Of a stretch of DNA of 64,000 nt, positions 51,350-59,947 are shown piece after piece. The first letter of the stretch is position 1. Every line of letters starts with the position of its first letter. This DNA is from Heritagella_A intestinalis (lineage in GTDB: Bacteria; Bacillota; Clostridia; Oscillospirales; Acutalibacteraceae): assembly GCA_904418995.1 (NCBI GenBank), contig CAJFQF010000001.1, positions 1 through 64,000 of the forward strand, written 5' to 3'. The position numbers and the translations under genes are program-made. The notes below the pieces were generated by a model that saw only the letters and a list, made by a program, of their open reading frames with translations, had not been told where the DNA came from and searched no databases.

Positions 51350-53088
51350 TTTGCAGTCCCTCCAATGGCTTTTTTGGGGCAGAGGCTCTCGCATACGCCG
51401 CAGCCCACGCACTGGGTGCGGTCAATGCAGGCTTTGCCGTCCCGGATGCTGATGGCCGGACAGCCGATGCCCAGGCAGGCCTTACATCCGATGCAGGAAT
51501 CCGTGTCCACGGTCAGGGGCGGATTGTGCTTCACATATTTCAGCAGAGCGCAGGGCCGGCGGCTGATAATCACCGAAGGCTCCTCTGCGGCCAATTCCTC
51601 TTTCAGGGCCTGCTGTACGGCGGGCAGGTCATAGGGGTCTACCACCCGCACCCGGTTGATGCCCACAGCGTGGCACAATGCTTCCAGATTCACGGCGCTG
51701 GTGGGGTCGCCCTTAATGGTGTAGCCGGTGGTGGGGTTCTGCTGGTGGCCGGTCATACCGGTGATGGAGTTATCCAGGATAATCACCACGGAATTGCTCC
51801 GGTTATAGGCGATGTCGATAAGGCTGGTAATGCCGGAGTGGATAAAGGTGGAGTCGCCGATGACCGCCACGGATTTTTTCTCGGCTTCCTCGCCCCGGGC
51901 CTTGTTGTAGCCGTGAAGGGCCGACACCGAAGCGCCCATGCAGATGCAGGTATCCATGGCGCTCAGGGGTGCGGAGGCTCCCAGGGTATAGCAGCCGATG
52001 TCGCCGCTAACATAGACCTTGGCTTTTTTCAGGGCGTAGAACAGGCCGCGATGGGGGCAGCCGCAGCACATTACCGGCGGGCGGCCGGGAATTTCCGTTT
52101 CCAGGCGGACAGATTCCGGCAGAGGACGGTCCATGAGCCGGCGGATGAGATTCTGGGAGAACTCCCCGCACCGGGGGAACCGATCCTTGCCGATGACCTT
52201 CATGCCCAGGGACTTGCAGTGGCTCTCGATAAAGTCGTCCAGCTCCTCAATGACGTAGACGGTCTCGTTGGCGGCGGCAAATTCCAGCAAAAGGCTGTCG
52301 GGCAGGGGATGCACCATGCCCAGCTTTAAGTAGTTGACGGAATCCCCCAGGGCTTCCCGGGCGTACTGATACACCGCGCCGGAAGCAATCACGCCCACAG
52401 AAGCGCCGTTGTTCTCAATCCGGTTGATGCCGGAGGTTTCGGACCATTCCCGCAGGGCGCAGGTGCGCTCTTCCACCTTTACATGCTTGGGCTTAGCGAA
52501 AGCCGGCAGCATGACATTTTTGGCGGGGTTCTTCTCATAGGGCTTCAGGGGCACGTCTTGACGCTCTCCCAGCTCTACCAGGGAGCGGGAGTGGGCGATG
52601 CGGGTGGTGAGCCGCAGAATCACCGGGGTGTCAAACTGCTCCGAGAGCGCATAGGCCCGCATGGCGTATTCCCGGCATTCGGCGGAATCGGCGGGCTCCA
52701 GCATGGGGAGCTTGGCCGCCCGGGCATAGTGGCGGGAATCCTGCTCATTCTGGGAGGAGTGCATTCCCGGGTCGTCGGCCACGCCGATGACCATGCCGGC
52801 GTTGACGCCGATGTAGCTCATGGTGAACAGGGGGTCGGCGGCTACATTGAGGCCCACGTGCTTCTGGGCGCAGAAGGAGCGAGCCCCGCCAAAGCTGGCC
52901 CCGGAAGCCACTTCCATGGCCACCTTCTCGTTAGGGGCCCACTCGCAGGTGAGCTCGTCGTATTTGGCGGCGGCCTCGGTAATTTCGGTGCTGGGAGTGC
53001 CGGGATAGCTGGAAACTACCCGCACACCGGCTTCATACAGACCCCGGGCAACGGCTTCGTTGCCCAAAAGGAGTTCTTTTTTTGACAT
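51346..53088 (-). CDS. iorA: Indolepyruvate:ferredoxin oxidoreductase, alpha subunit
   Basis: A 580-residue TPP enzyme. ATG 53088 follows GGAGGTT and starts MSKKELLLGNEAVARGLYEA. The pyrimidine-binding half has YPGTPSTEITEAAAKYDELT. The TPP pyrophosphate motif is GDSTFIHSGITSLIDIAYN...NSITGMTGHQQNP. Two ferredoxin-like cluster motifs close the chain: CIGCKACLGIGCP and CVGCGVCESLCPK. Length is slightly below typical. Operon with iorB. Confidence 0.96.
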   Translation of the reverse strand: MSKKELLLGNEAVARGLYEAGVRVVSSYPGTPSTEITEAAAKYDELTCEWAPNEKVAMEVASGASFGGARSFCAQKHVGLNVAADPLFTMSYIGVNAGMVIGVADDPGMHSSQNEQDSRHYARAAKLPMLEPADSAECREYAMRAYALSEQFDTPVILRLTTRIAHSRSLVELGERQDVPLKPYEKNPAKNVMLPAFAKPKHVKVEERTCALREWSETSGINRIENNGASVGVIASGAVYQYAREALGDSVNYLKLGMVHPLPDSLLLEFAAANETVYVIEELDDFIESHCKSLGMKVIGKDRFPRCGEFSQNLIRRLMDRPLPESVRLETEIPGRPPVMCCGCPHRGLFYALKKAKVYVSGDIGCYTLGASAPLSAMDTCICMGASVSALHGYNKARGEEAEKKSVAVIGDSTFIHSGITSLIDIAYNRSNSVVIILDNSITGMTGHQQNPTTGYTIKGDPTSAVNLEALCHAVGINRVRVVDPYDLPAVQQALKEELAAEEPSVIISRRPCALLKYVKHNPPLTVDTDSCIGCKACLGIGCPAISIRDGKACIDRTQCVGCGVCESLCPKKAIGGTAK

Positions 53089-53174
53089 CTGGATAACCTC
53101 CATCATAGAATAAAATTCCAAAAAAATTGCGCGAAAGAAGGGTTCTCCCCAAAAAATAAAAGTGATTCATATCC

Positions 53175-53204
53175 ATTATACAGGAAAGAGACAATTTTCG
53201 CAAA
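53175..53204 (-). promoter_or_regulatory. SigmaA-like promoter of iorAB
   Basis: Minus strand TTTGCG (53204-53199) and TATAAT (53180-53175), 18-bp spacer; weak -35, perfect -10. Confidence 0.5.
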
Positions 53205-53248
53205 TCATTCGCCCAAAACCACGCAAAAAATGTTCCTCACCGACAAAA

Positions 53249-53274
53249 GCCGGGCCGCTTTGCAGCAGCCCGGC
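53249..53274 (-). terminator. Intrinsic terminator downstream of the hyd gene cluster
   Basis: GCCGGGC (53249-53255) pairs with GCCCGGC (53268-53274); on the minus strand TTTTGT follows. Confidence 0.82.
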
Positions 53275-53279
53275 AACAT

Positions 53280-53498
53280 TCAGCTTTTGTTTTGGAGGGA
53301 ACGGCGGCGGTATGCAGAACGCCCTATATGCAGCAGGGCCAGGGGAACCAGATAATAGAGGGCGTTCAGCAAGCTGACCCAAGCCGGGGCGCTGTTGCCC
53401 AAGGGGTCCTGAGACAGGGAATACCAACATATCCCCACATGGAGCACCATGGCGCACAGCAGCAGAAGATTCACTGTCCAAAAAACTTTCTTTTTCAC
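53280..53498 (-). CDS. Small two-span membrane protein
   Basis: A 72-residue protein. GTG 53498 follows AAAGGAGCG, giving MKKKVFWTVNLLLLCAMVLH. Two hydrophobic segments (about 7-25 and 43-60) are linked by a short loop, and the tail is basic (RSAYRRRSLQNK). It lies 43 bp downstream of hydF on the same strand, just before the terminator. No family is recognised; it is probably co-transcribed with the hydrogenase maturation genes. Confidence 0.65.
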   Translation of the reverse strand: MKKKVFWTVNLLLLCAMVLHVGICWYSLSQDPLGNSAPAWVSLLNALYYLVPLALLHIGRSAYRRRSLQNKS

Positions 53499-53541
53499 GG
53501 TGCTTTCGCTCCTTTTCTTGTTAAATAAGAGGCGTTCGGCC

Positions 53542-54750
53542 TCACAGAAGCTGGGCAATCTCCGGGAAGGGCTCCAGGCTCCGCTGCAAAATCCCCGTCA
53601 CATAGGCAATGAGGATACCGTAGTTGGTCATGGGCACCCCCTGCTCCCGGGCCCGGGCCGCACGAGACTGCATTTCCCGTTCGTTGAGCATACAGGCCCC
53701 ACAGTGGACGATAAGCTTGTACTGGGTCAGTTCCCGGGGAAATTCCCCGCCGCTGGTGAACTCGAATACCGGCTCTTTCCCGGTTTTCTGGCGAATCCAG
53801 TTGGGGATTTTCACGGTGCCGATGTCGTTGCATTGACGGTGGTGGGTGCAGCCCTCGGAGATCAGCACCTTGTCTCCGTTTTCCAGGGATTCCAGAGCCT
53901 TCACGCCCCGAATGGCCCCGGGCAGGTTGCCCTTATACCGGGCGAAGAGAATGGAGAAGGAGGTCAGGGGAATGGAGGTGGGGACATCCGCCGATACCTT
54001 TTTAAAGGCCTGGCTGTCGGTGATGACCATGCGAGGCGGCTCTTTCAGGGCAGCCAGCCCTTGGGGAAGCTCGGTTTCTTTCGTCACCACCGCCATGGCC
54101 CCGGCGTCCAGAATATCCCGGATGGTCTGCTGCTGGGGGAGGATCAGCCGGCCCTTGGGGGCGGCCTCGTCAATGGGGGTCACCAGAACCACCAAATCGC
54201 CGGGGGAGAGCAGGTCGGCCACAATGCGGCGTTCCGGCCCGGAGGGGCGCAGGGCGGCGATGGCCTCTTTCAGCTCCCGGATGTTTTCGCCTGTGGCAGC
54301 GCTGACCCAGAGGGCAGTTTCCCCTTGGGGAGCCACACGGGGCGCATCTTTTGCCAGACGGTCGCACTGATTCATGACGATAAGGCGGGGGAGCTTTTTC
54401 TCCCGGAGCAGTTGGAGCAGCGCCTCATCCTCCGGGTGCATCCCTTCGGCGGCGTCAATGACCAGCAGGGCAATGTCGGTCTTATCCAACACCTGCCGGG
54501 CCTTTTCCACCCGCATGGCTCCCAGTTCGCCCACATCGTCCAGGCCGGGAGTGTCGGTGAGAAGCACCGGCCCCAGAGGGAGCAGCTCCATGGCCTTGGA
54601 GACCGGGTCGGTGGTGGTGCCCTTCTGCTGGGAGACAATGGCCAGGGATTGTCCCGTCAGGGCATTGATTAAGCTGGATTTTCCGGCGTTGCGGCGCCCA
54701 AACAGACTGATGTGGACGCGCTCGCTGGATGGAGTGGAATTGAGGCTCAT
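53542..54750 (-). CDS. hydF: [FeFe]-hydrogenase maturation GTPase HydF
   Basis: A 402-residue scaffold for assembling the 2Fe subcluster of the H-cluster. The N-terminal GTPase has VHISLFGRRNAGKSSLINAL (P-loop), DTPGLDDVGELG and VMNQCDRL. The C-terminal cluster-binding part has EGCTHHRQCNDIGTVKIPNW and VHCGACMLNEREMQSR, i.e. the HydF His/Cys ligands. It lies downstream of hydE on the same strand, separated by a repeat-containing gap of about 290 bp. HydG and hydrogenase genes are not in the window. Confidence 0.95.
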   Translation of the reverse strand: MSLNSTPSSERVHISLFGRRNAGKSSLINALTGQSLAIVSQQKGTTTDPVSKAMELLPLGPVLLTDTPGLDDVGELGAMRVEKARQVLDKTDIALLVIDAAEGMHPEDEALLQLLREKKLPRLIVMNQCDRLAKDAPRVAPQGETALWVSAATGENIRELKEAIAALRPSGPERRIVADLLSPGDLVVLVTPIDEAAPKGRLILPQQQTIRDILDAGAMAVVTKETELPQGLAALKEPPRMVITDSQAFKKVSADVPTSIPLTSFSILFARYKGNLPGAIRGVKALESLENGDKVLISEGCTHHRQCNDIGTVKIPNWIRQKTGKEPVFEFTSGGEFPRELTQYKLIVHCGACMLNEREMQSRAARAREQGVPMTNYGILIAYVTGILQRSLEPFPEIAQLL

Positions 54751-54799
54751 AGGATTACCGCCTTTCTGTTAAAGAATAAAGAAAAAAGGTGAAAAAGAG

Positions 54800-55044
54800 G
54801 CGCGGAGCAATTACAGAGTCCAGAGAGACTTAGTCTCTCTGGCGAGGGATCGGGGCGAGGAGCCCCGAAACCGCGAAGCGGCAGAATTTTCCGCGCAAGA
54901 GCCGCAATGCGGCGCGAGCTCCCGGGAGTTGCCAGCTGAAATAGCGCGGAGCGAATACACAGCCCCCGGGCAGAAGCCCAGCAAAAGGGAAGGGAACGCT
55001 CAAAAGAAGCTGCGCAGCGCGAGCCCTCAAAGAGAGATCTCTCG
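54800..55044. repeat. Dispersed repeat family B, second location
   Basis: It shares its opening (GGCGCGGAGCAATTACAGAG) and 23-bp palindrome (54820-54842, CCAGAGAGACT-T-AGTCTCTCTGG) with the array at 21768, one base changed at the centre. It continues with GGGGC/GCCCC, CCGC/GCGG and GCCGC/GCGGC hairpins. It occupies the whole gap between hydE and hydF. Confidence 0.8.
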
Positions 55045-56106
55045 TCAGGGCTGGCGTTTGGCCCGGTCGCCCCGGTCGCAGACCACCTGATAGCCGATGG
55101 CCGCCATGCTCTCCTGGAGCCGCCGCAGGCCTTCGGCCGCCTCACTGCCGGAATGGAGCTTGTTGTCGTACAGGGTGTACTTGTCCCGCACGTCCTCCGG
55201 GGAGAGGTTGGGCATGACCACGTTGGCCCCGGCCAGCATCCCCTGTTCCCGGCCGTTGGGAAGCAGGGTGCCCAGGGCCGTGGTGGCCGGCAGCAGCACT
55301 TGGGGCAGCAGAATCCGGATTAAAGAGAGCAAATACAGGGTCAGTTCCCCACTGCCCGCCGGTTCCCCGGCAAAAGGGGTGTCGTGATGGGGTAAAAAGG
55401 GCCCAATCCCCACCATGTCCGGCTGAAACTCCTGTAAAAACACCAGATCCTTTGCCAGCGTCCCCACCGTTTGCCCCGGAGACCCCACCATAAACCCCGC
55501 GCCGGTCTGGAAGCCCAGCCGTTTCAGGGTCCGCAGGCAGTCCAGCCGGTGGGAAAGGGAGAGCTCCGGAGGGTGGAGACGGCGGTAATGGCATTCATCG
55601 GCGGTTTCGTGGCGGAGCAGATAGCGGTCTGCCCCAGCCTCCCGGAATTTCCGGTAGCTTTCCTCTTCCCGCTCTCCAATGGACAGGGTTACGGCGCATT
55701 CCGGCCACCGCTTTTTTATGGCCCGCACCAGTTCACAGATGCGCTCATCGGTGAACCAGGGGTCCTCTCCACCCTGCAGCACAAAGGTGCGGAACCCCAG
55801 CTCCCAGCCGGTTTCGCAGCAGGAGAGGATTTCTTCCCGGTTCAGCCGGTAACGGGGGGCGTTCCGGTTGCTCCGGCGGATACCGCAGTAAAGGCAATCG
55901 TTGCGGCAGTAGTTGGTGAATTCAATCAAGCCCCGGATAAAGATTTTTTTCCCATAAAAAGGCTCCCGGAAATCCCGGGCCAGTTCCGCCGCCTGGGCGG
56001 CCAGCTCGGGGGTATAGCCCCCAATCAAGGCCTCCCATTCCAGCGGAGCCAGCCGGTGTTCCCGGGAGAGCTTTTGCAGCAATTGGGTAGGATGCCCTGG
56101 AATCAC
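55045..56106 (-). CDS. hydE: [FeFe]-hydrogenase maturation radical SAM enzyme HydE
   Basis: A 353-residue radical SAM protein that makes part of the 2Fe subcluster. GTG 56106 overlaps the upstream stop (GTGA). The cluster motif is FTNYCRNDCLYCGIRRSN; GFRTFVLQGGEDPWFT is the SAM-binding strand; TGAGFMVGSPGQTVGTLAKD and GPFLPHHDTPFAG are typical HydE. It is part of an operon with the TM1266-type gene upstream. Confidence 0.96.
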   Translation of the reverse strand: MIPGHPTQLLQKLSREHRLAPLEWEALIGGYTPELAAQAAELARDFREPFYGKKIFIRGLIEFTNYCRNDCLYCGIRRSNRNAPRYRLNREEILSCCETGWELGFRTFVLQGGEDPWFTDERICELVRAIKKRWPECAVTLSIGEREEESYRKFREAGADRYLLRHETADECHYRRLHPPELSLSHRLDCLRTLKRLGFQTGAGFMVGSPGQTVGTLAKDLVFLQEFQPDMVGIGPFLPHHDTPFAGEPAGSGELTLYLLSLIRILLPQVLLPATTALGTLLPNGREQGMLAGANVVMPNLSPEDVRDKYTLYDNKLHSGSEAAEGLRRLQESMAAIGYQVVCDRGDRAKRQP

Positions 56107-56381
56107 GGCTTTTCCTCCGATGCATCCTCCAGCCGGGCATATACGGTTTTGCTGCTGACGCCGGGGAGCATCCCCAGCTTGCCGGACAGGGCGCTGATTT
56201 CTGATTGGGGTGCGTCCAGCACCAAGCTGATAATGGATACCTGGCGTTTGTGGTAGGGAATGCCCATACGGCCGATAATACGCTCCGCATACTGATGGAG
56301 CAGGTCGTTGATTTTTTCGGCGGAATCCAGGTCTTCCACCACGATACCAATGAGAGCTACGCGGTTTTCGTTATTTTCCAT
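56103..56381 (-). CDS. TM1266-family putative hydrogenase-system regulator
   Basis: A 92-residue ACT/ferredoxin-like fold protein: VALIGIVVEDLDSAEKINDL, then RIIGRMGIPYHKRQVSIISL and ALSGKLGMLPGVSSKTVYAR. It matches the small TM1266 family repeatedly found next to hydE/F/G and called an iron-only hydrogenase system regulator. ATG 56381 follows AAAGGAAG. First gene of the hydE unit. Confidence 0.9.
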   Translation of the reverse strand: MENNENRVALIGIVVEDLDSAEKINDLLHQYAERIIGRMGIPYHKRQVSIISLVLDAPQSEISALSGKLGMLPGVSSKTVYARLEDASEEKP

Positions 56382-56495
56382 GCAGAAACTTCCTTTCTAT
56401 CATTGATTTTCATCTTCCGTGGAAGATAAATTTTAGAAAAACCTTTTTATGGGGCGGCAAGCTGATAAACAGAATACTGCCTGTCAAACAGAAAA

Positions 56496-56519
56496 GCGCC
56501 TTCGAAAAAACGAAGGCGC
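56496..56519 (-). terminator. Hairpin in the leader of the hydE operon
   Basis: GCGCCTTCG pairs with CGAAGGCGC around a 6-nt loop; on the minus strand TTTTC follows. It lies about 115 bp before the first gene and about 65 bp after the promoter, so it may act as an attenuator. Confidence 0.6.
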
Positions 56520-56585
56520 AAAACAACAAAGAGCACAGTTTCGCTTCCTCCGCAGAAAATACCTTTGGACTCAGCTTGCACCTTT

Positions 56586-56614
56586 ATCATAGCATACCCC
56601 CGACGGGATTGCAA
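56586..56614 (-). promoter_or_regulatory. SigmaA promoter of the TM1266-hydE unit
   Basis: Minus strand TTGCAA (56614-56609) and TATGAT (56591-56586), 17-bp spacer, about 200 bases upstream of the first start codon. Confidence 0.65.
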
Positions 56615-56643
56615 GAGAACCTGTGGGAATGCGCCTTTTCTCA

Positions 56644-56672
56644 TTGACAAGACAGCGTCAGGTGTTTATTAT
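56644..56672 (+). promoter_or_regulatory. SigmaA promoter of the Nudix-galT cluster
   Basis: TTGACA (56644-56649) and TATTAT (56667-56672), 17-bp spacer, divergent from the hydE promoter. Confidence 0.75.
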
Positions 56673-56736
56673 AAAAGTATAAAAAACATTTTGGATTCAT
56701 ATAAAAACCAGACTCTATGCAAAAAGGAGGCGCGGT

Positions 56737-57372
56737 ATGGAACTGCGAGACAAAAACGGGCTTACCGAGGCGGAATTCCTAGCCCAATATCGTCCCGGGG
56801 ACTATCCCCGGCCGTCGGTGGCGGCGGACATCGCCATTTTTTCCCCGGGAGAGGAAGGCCCTCAGGTGCTGCTGATACGCCGGGGCGGCCATCCCTGTTT
56901 GGGCCAGTGGGCTCTGCCCGGCGGGTTTGTGGAACCGGGGGAGACCGTGGGCCAGGCTGCCGCCCGGGAGCTTTGGGAGGAAACCGGCGCCGCCGGGATT
57001 GCACCCCAACAGCTCTTTACCTTTAGTCAGCCGGGCCGGGACCCCCGGACCTGGACCATGAGCGTGCTGCATATGGCGGTGGTGCCCCGGGAGAAGCTGG
57101 CGGTGCAGGCAGGGGATGACGCCGCTGACGCCGGCTGGTTCCGCCTGGAAATGAAAGAAGAGCCGGAACAGCCGGGAACATATTCTCTGCGCTTGACCAA
57201 GGGGGAGGAGATTTTGGAGGCTCGGGTAGCCCGGCAGGAAAATGCCCCGGACGGCCCCTTTGTGATTCTGGAAAACCATGGTCTGGCCTTTGACCATCCC
57301 AAGCTGCTGGCTTTGGCGGCGGAACATTTTGGTGCGCTGCCGGCCCCTTCCCGGGAGAAAGAGGATTTCTGA
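56737..57372 (+). CDS. Nudix hydrolase
   Basis: A 211-residue Nudix protein. The Nudix box is complete: GGFVEPGETVGQAAARELWEETG. A preceding DIAIFSPGEEGPQVLLIRRG strand and the C-terminal part resemble ADP-ribose pyrophosphatase-like members. The C-terminal 60 residues lack a clear winged helix, so an NrtR-type regulator is less likely. ATG 56737 follows AAAAGGAGGCG. First gene of a three-gene cluster with a left-handed beta-helix protein and galT. Confidence 0.9.
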   Translation: MELRDKNGLTEAEFLAQYRPGDYPRPSVAADIAIFSPGEEGPQVLLIRRGGHPCLGQWALPGGFVEPGETVGQAAARELWEETGAAGIAPQQLFTFSQPGRDPRTWTMSVLHMAVVPREKLAVQAGDDAADAGWFRLEMKEEPEQPGTYSLRLTKGEEILEARVARQENAPDGPFVILENHGLAFDHPKLLALAAEHFGALPAPSREKEDF

Positions 57373-57459
57373 ACCGGGAAATGGCTGCATATTCCATATA
57401 AAGAAGTATTGCTGCAGGCGGGCCCCAGGGGCCAGGCCTGAGAGGAAGGAGTTATCGTA

Positions 57460-58131
57460 ATGAATCAATCCCTTTTTATCCGCAATCTGTTTGACCTGAA
57501 CCACTCGGCTGCCACTTCCCTGCTGGAAAAGTGCACCTACCCATGGGAAGCTTTGCCGGAAATCGGGGAGTTTATCCGTCAGATAGGGCCGGCCCTGCCG
57601 GAAAACGAGTATGAACAGCGTTGGTCCGGGGTGTGGATTCACCGCAGCGCCCGTTTGTACCCCAACTGCTATATCGGCGGCCCCTGCATTATCGGGGCCA
57701 ATACCGAGGTGCGCCCCGGCGCTTTCATCCGGGCCAACGCCCTGGTGGGGAAGGATTGCGTTGTGGGCAACTCTACGGAATTAAAGAACGTGATTCTCTT
57801 TGACCATGTCCAGGTTCCCCACTACAACTATGTGGGGGATTCCATTTTGGGCTATCACGCCCATATGGGAGCCGGCGCCGTCACCTCCAACGTGAAGCAG
57901 GACCGGACTTTGGTTACGGTGAAAACCCCGGAGGGCCGGCTGGAAACCGGCCTGAAAAAGTTTGGCGCCATTCTGGGGGATCATGTGGAAGTGGGCTGCA
58001 ATTCCGTTTTGAACCCGGGCACGGTTGTGGGCCGGGGCAGCCGGGTGTATCCCCTCTCCATGGTGCGTGGTCTGGTGCCGGAAGGGCACGTTTATAAAAA
58101 TGCAGGGGAAATCGTGGAAATCCACTATTGA
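57460..58131 (+). CDS. Left-handed beta-helix nucleotidyl-/acetyltransferase-like protein
   Basis: A 223-residue hexapeptide-repeat protein. Repeats run from about residue 60 (IHRSARLYPNCYIGGPCIIG, AFIRANALVGKDCVVGNSTE) to VGCNSVLNPGTVVGRGSRVY. This resembles the C-terminal half of GlmU or UDP-GlcNAc pyrophosphorylase-related proteins without the nucleotidyltransferase half. HAHMGAGAVTSNVKQD matches the GlmU-type acetyl-CoA region. ATG 57460 follows GGAAGGAG. Its neighbours suggest sugar-nucleotide metabolism; the reaction is uncertain. Confidence 0.85.
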   Translation: MNQSLFIRNLFDLNHSAATSLLEKCTYPWEALPEIGEFIRQIGPALPENEYEQRWSGVWIHRSARLYPNCYIGGPCIIGANTEVRPGAFIRANALVGKDCVVGNSTELKNVILFDHVQVPHYNYVGDSILGYHAHMGAGAVTSNVKQDRTLVTVKTPEGRLETGLKKFGAILGDHVEVGCNSVLNPGTVVGRGSRVYPLSMVRGLVPEGHVYKNAGEIVEIHY

Positions 58132-58164
58132 TAGGGGCTGCTTGACAGCGGGAGGAATGGTAAG

Positions 58165-59682
58165 ATGCAGGATATCAGCGTAGAAATTGCCCGGCTGCTC
58201 CAATTTGGGATGCAGCGGGGCCTGCTGGAAAAGGCTGACTGCACCTATGCCGCCAACCGGATGCTGGCGGTGCTGGGTCTGGATGGCTGGGATGACGCGG
58301 TAGAACCGCCTGCGGAGGCCCTGGAAAGCCCGGCTCCCATTTTAGAGGCGATTTTGGACTGGGCCTATGAGACTGGACGGTTAGAGGGGAATACCGACCC
58401 TTATCGGGATGTGCTGGATACGGAGCTGATGGACTGCATGATGCCCCGGCCTTCAGAGGTGATCCGGCGGTTTTATGCGCTGTATGAGGAGGACCCCCAA
58501 GCGGCCACAGCGTATTATTATCAGCTGAGCCGCAGCTCTCACTATATCCGCACGGACCGTGTGGCCCGGGATGAGCGCTGGACGGTACCCACTGCATACG
58601 GGAATTTGGTGATCACCATCAACCTCTCCAAGCCGGAGAAGGACCCCAAAGCTATCGCAGCCGCCCGGAACCTTCCCCAGGCTGGCTATCCCAAGTGCGC
58701 CCTGTGCCGGGAAAACGAGGGGCTGAAAGGGAACCTTTCCCAAGCGCCCCGGGCTAACCACCGGTTGATTCCTTTGAAGCTGCTGGGGGAGGAGTGGTTT
58801 CTCCAATATTCCCCCTATGTGTACTATAACGAGCACTGCATTGTGCTCAACAAAGAACATACCCCCATGAAGGTCGATCGGGACTCCATGGCCCGGCTGG
58901 TGGACTTTGTGCGCCAGTTTCCCCACTACTTTATCGGCTCCAACGCCGACCTGCCCATTGTGGGGGGCTCTATTTTGAGCCATGACCATTTCCAGGGCGG
59001 CCGGTACGAGTTTCCCATGGCCAAAGCGCCTATCCGGGAGGAAATCACCTTCTGGGGGTTTGAAGATGTGTCTGCGGGAATCGTCCGCTGGCCTATGTCC
59101 GTGCTGCGCCTGCGCAGTGAGGACAAGGAGCGCCTGCTGGATTTGGCGGAAATAATCTTGAAGCAGTGGCGGGATTATACCGATGCCTCCGTGGGAATTT
59201 ACGCCCATACAGACGCGCCCCACAATACCATCACTCCTATCTGCCGGATGCGGGAAGGGGCCTTTGAACTGGATTTGGTGCTTCGGAACAACCGCACCAC
59301 CCCGGAGCATCCTTTGGGGCTTTTTCATCCCCACCAGGAGTACCACCACATTAAAAAGGAAAACATCGGCCTGATTGAAGTCATGGGGTTGGCCATCCTG
59401 CCGGCCCGGTTAAAAAAGGAGCTGGCCCTGGTAGAGGAAGCTCTCGCCCATCCGGAGCGGGAAGGGGAGATTTTCTCCCAAAAGGCCATGGAGCCCCACT
59501 ATGACTGGTACTGTCAGCTGAAAGAAAAAGCCCCGGTTCCGGGACAGGTTCATGGGCTGGTACAGCAGGAGGTGGGCCGGGTGTTCTGTGAGATTCTGAG
59601 TAACGCCGGGGTCTTTAAGGATACCGAAGAGGGCCGGGAGGCCTTTGGGCGGTTCTGCCAGCAGGTGAACCGGAGTTTATAA
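58165..59682 (+). CDS. galT: UDP-glucose--hexose-1-phosphate uridylyltransferase, class II
   Basis: A 505-residue Leloir-pathway enzyme of the Firmicutes type, longer than and distinct from the E. coli form. The catalytic HxHxQ motif is present in GGSILSHDHFQGGRYEFPMA. YFIGSNADLPIVGG and IMLGLF-like hydrophobic strands fit class II GalT. ATG 58165 follows GGGAGGAATGG. It ends the cluster; a terminator follows. No galK or galE is visible here. Confidence 0.94.
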   Translation: MQDISVEIARLLQFGMQRGLLEKADCTYAANRMLAVLGLDGWDDAVEPPAEALESPAPILEAILDWAYETGRLEGNTDPYRDVLDTELMDCMMPRPSEVIRRFYALYEEDPQAATAYYYQLSRSSHYIRTDRVARDERWTVPTAYGNLVITINLSKPEKDPKAIAAARNLPQAGYPKCALCRENEGLKGNLSQAPRANHRLIPLKLLGEEWFLQYSPYVYYNEHCIVLNKEHTPMKVDRDSMARLVDFVRQFPHYFIGSNADLPIVGGSILSHDHFQGGRYEFPMAKAPIREEITFWGFEDVSAGIVRWPMSVLRLRSEDKERLLDLAEIILKQWRDYTDASVGIYAHTDAPHNTITPICRMREGAFELDLVLRNNRTTPEHPLGLFHPHQEYHHIKKENIGLIEVMGLAILPARLKKELALVEEALAHPEREGEIFSQKAMEPHYDWYCQLKEKAPVPGQVHGLVQQEVGRVFCEILSNAGVFKDTEEGREAFGRFCQQVNRSL

Positions 59683-59695
59683 TCGAGGAATCAGG

Positions 59696-59735
59696 AGCGC
59701 GCGCCGCAGAATTGCAAGCTGTGGCGCGCTTTTTA
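59696..59735 (+). terminator. Intrinsic terminator after galT
   Basis: AGCGCGCGCC...CAG pairs with CTGTGGCGCGCT, followed by TTTTTATTTT. Confidence 0.85.
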
Positions 59736-59947
59736 TTTTGGGAAATTTTAGCTTCTTGGAAGGGGGTAGGAATTTTTTCCAAAAACGATGTTTCTTGTGA
59801 CAACATCTATATAGAAAATGGATAGGGCCAAAATCTTGAAATCGTAAATGCCAAATGGTAAAATAAATTACGGCTGGTATTTGTGGAGAGTCCTTTTAAA
59901 ATGCACAGCCGTGAAAATTGAATTACCCTTGAGGAGGGAAAAAGAAG

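Noticed and set aside
56447..56650. 66-codon minus-strand ORF in the hydE leader
   Set aside because: It reads through a promoter and a hairpin, has no ribosome binding site and an unconvincing composition.
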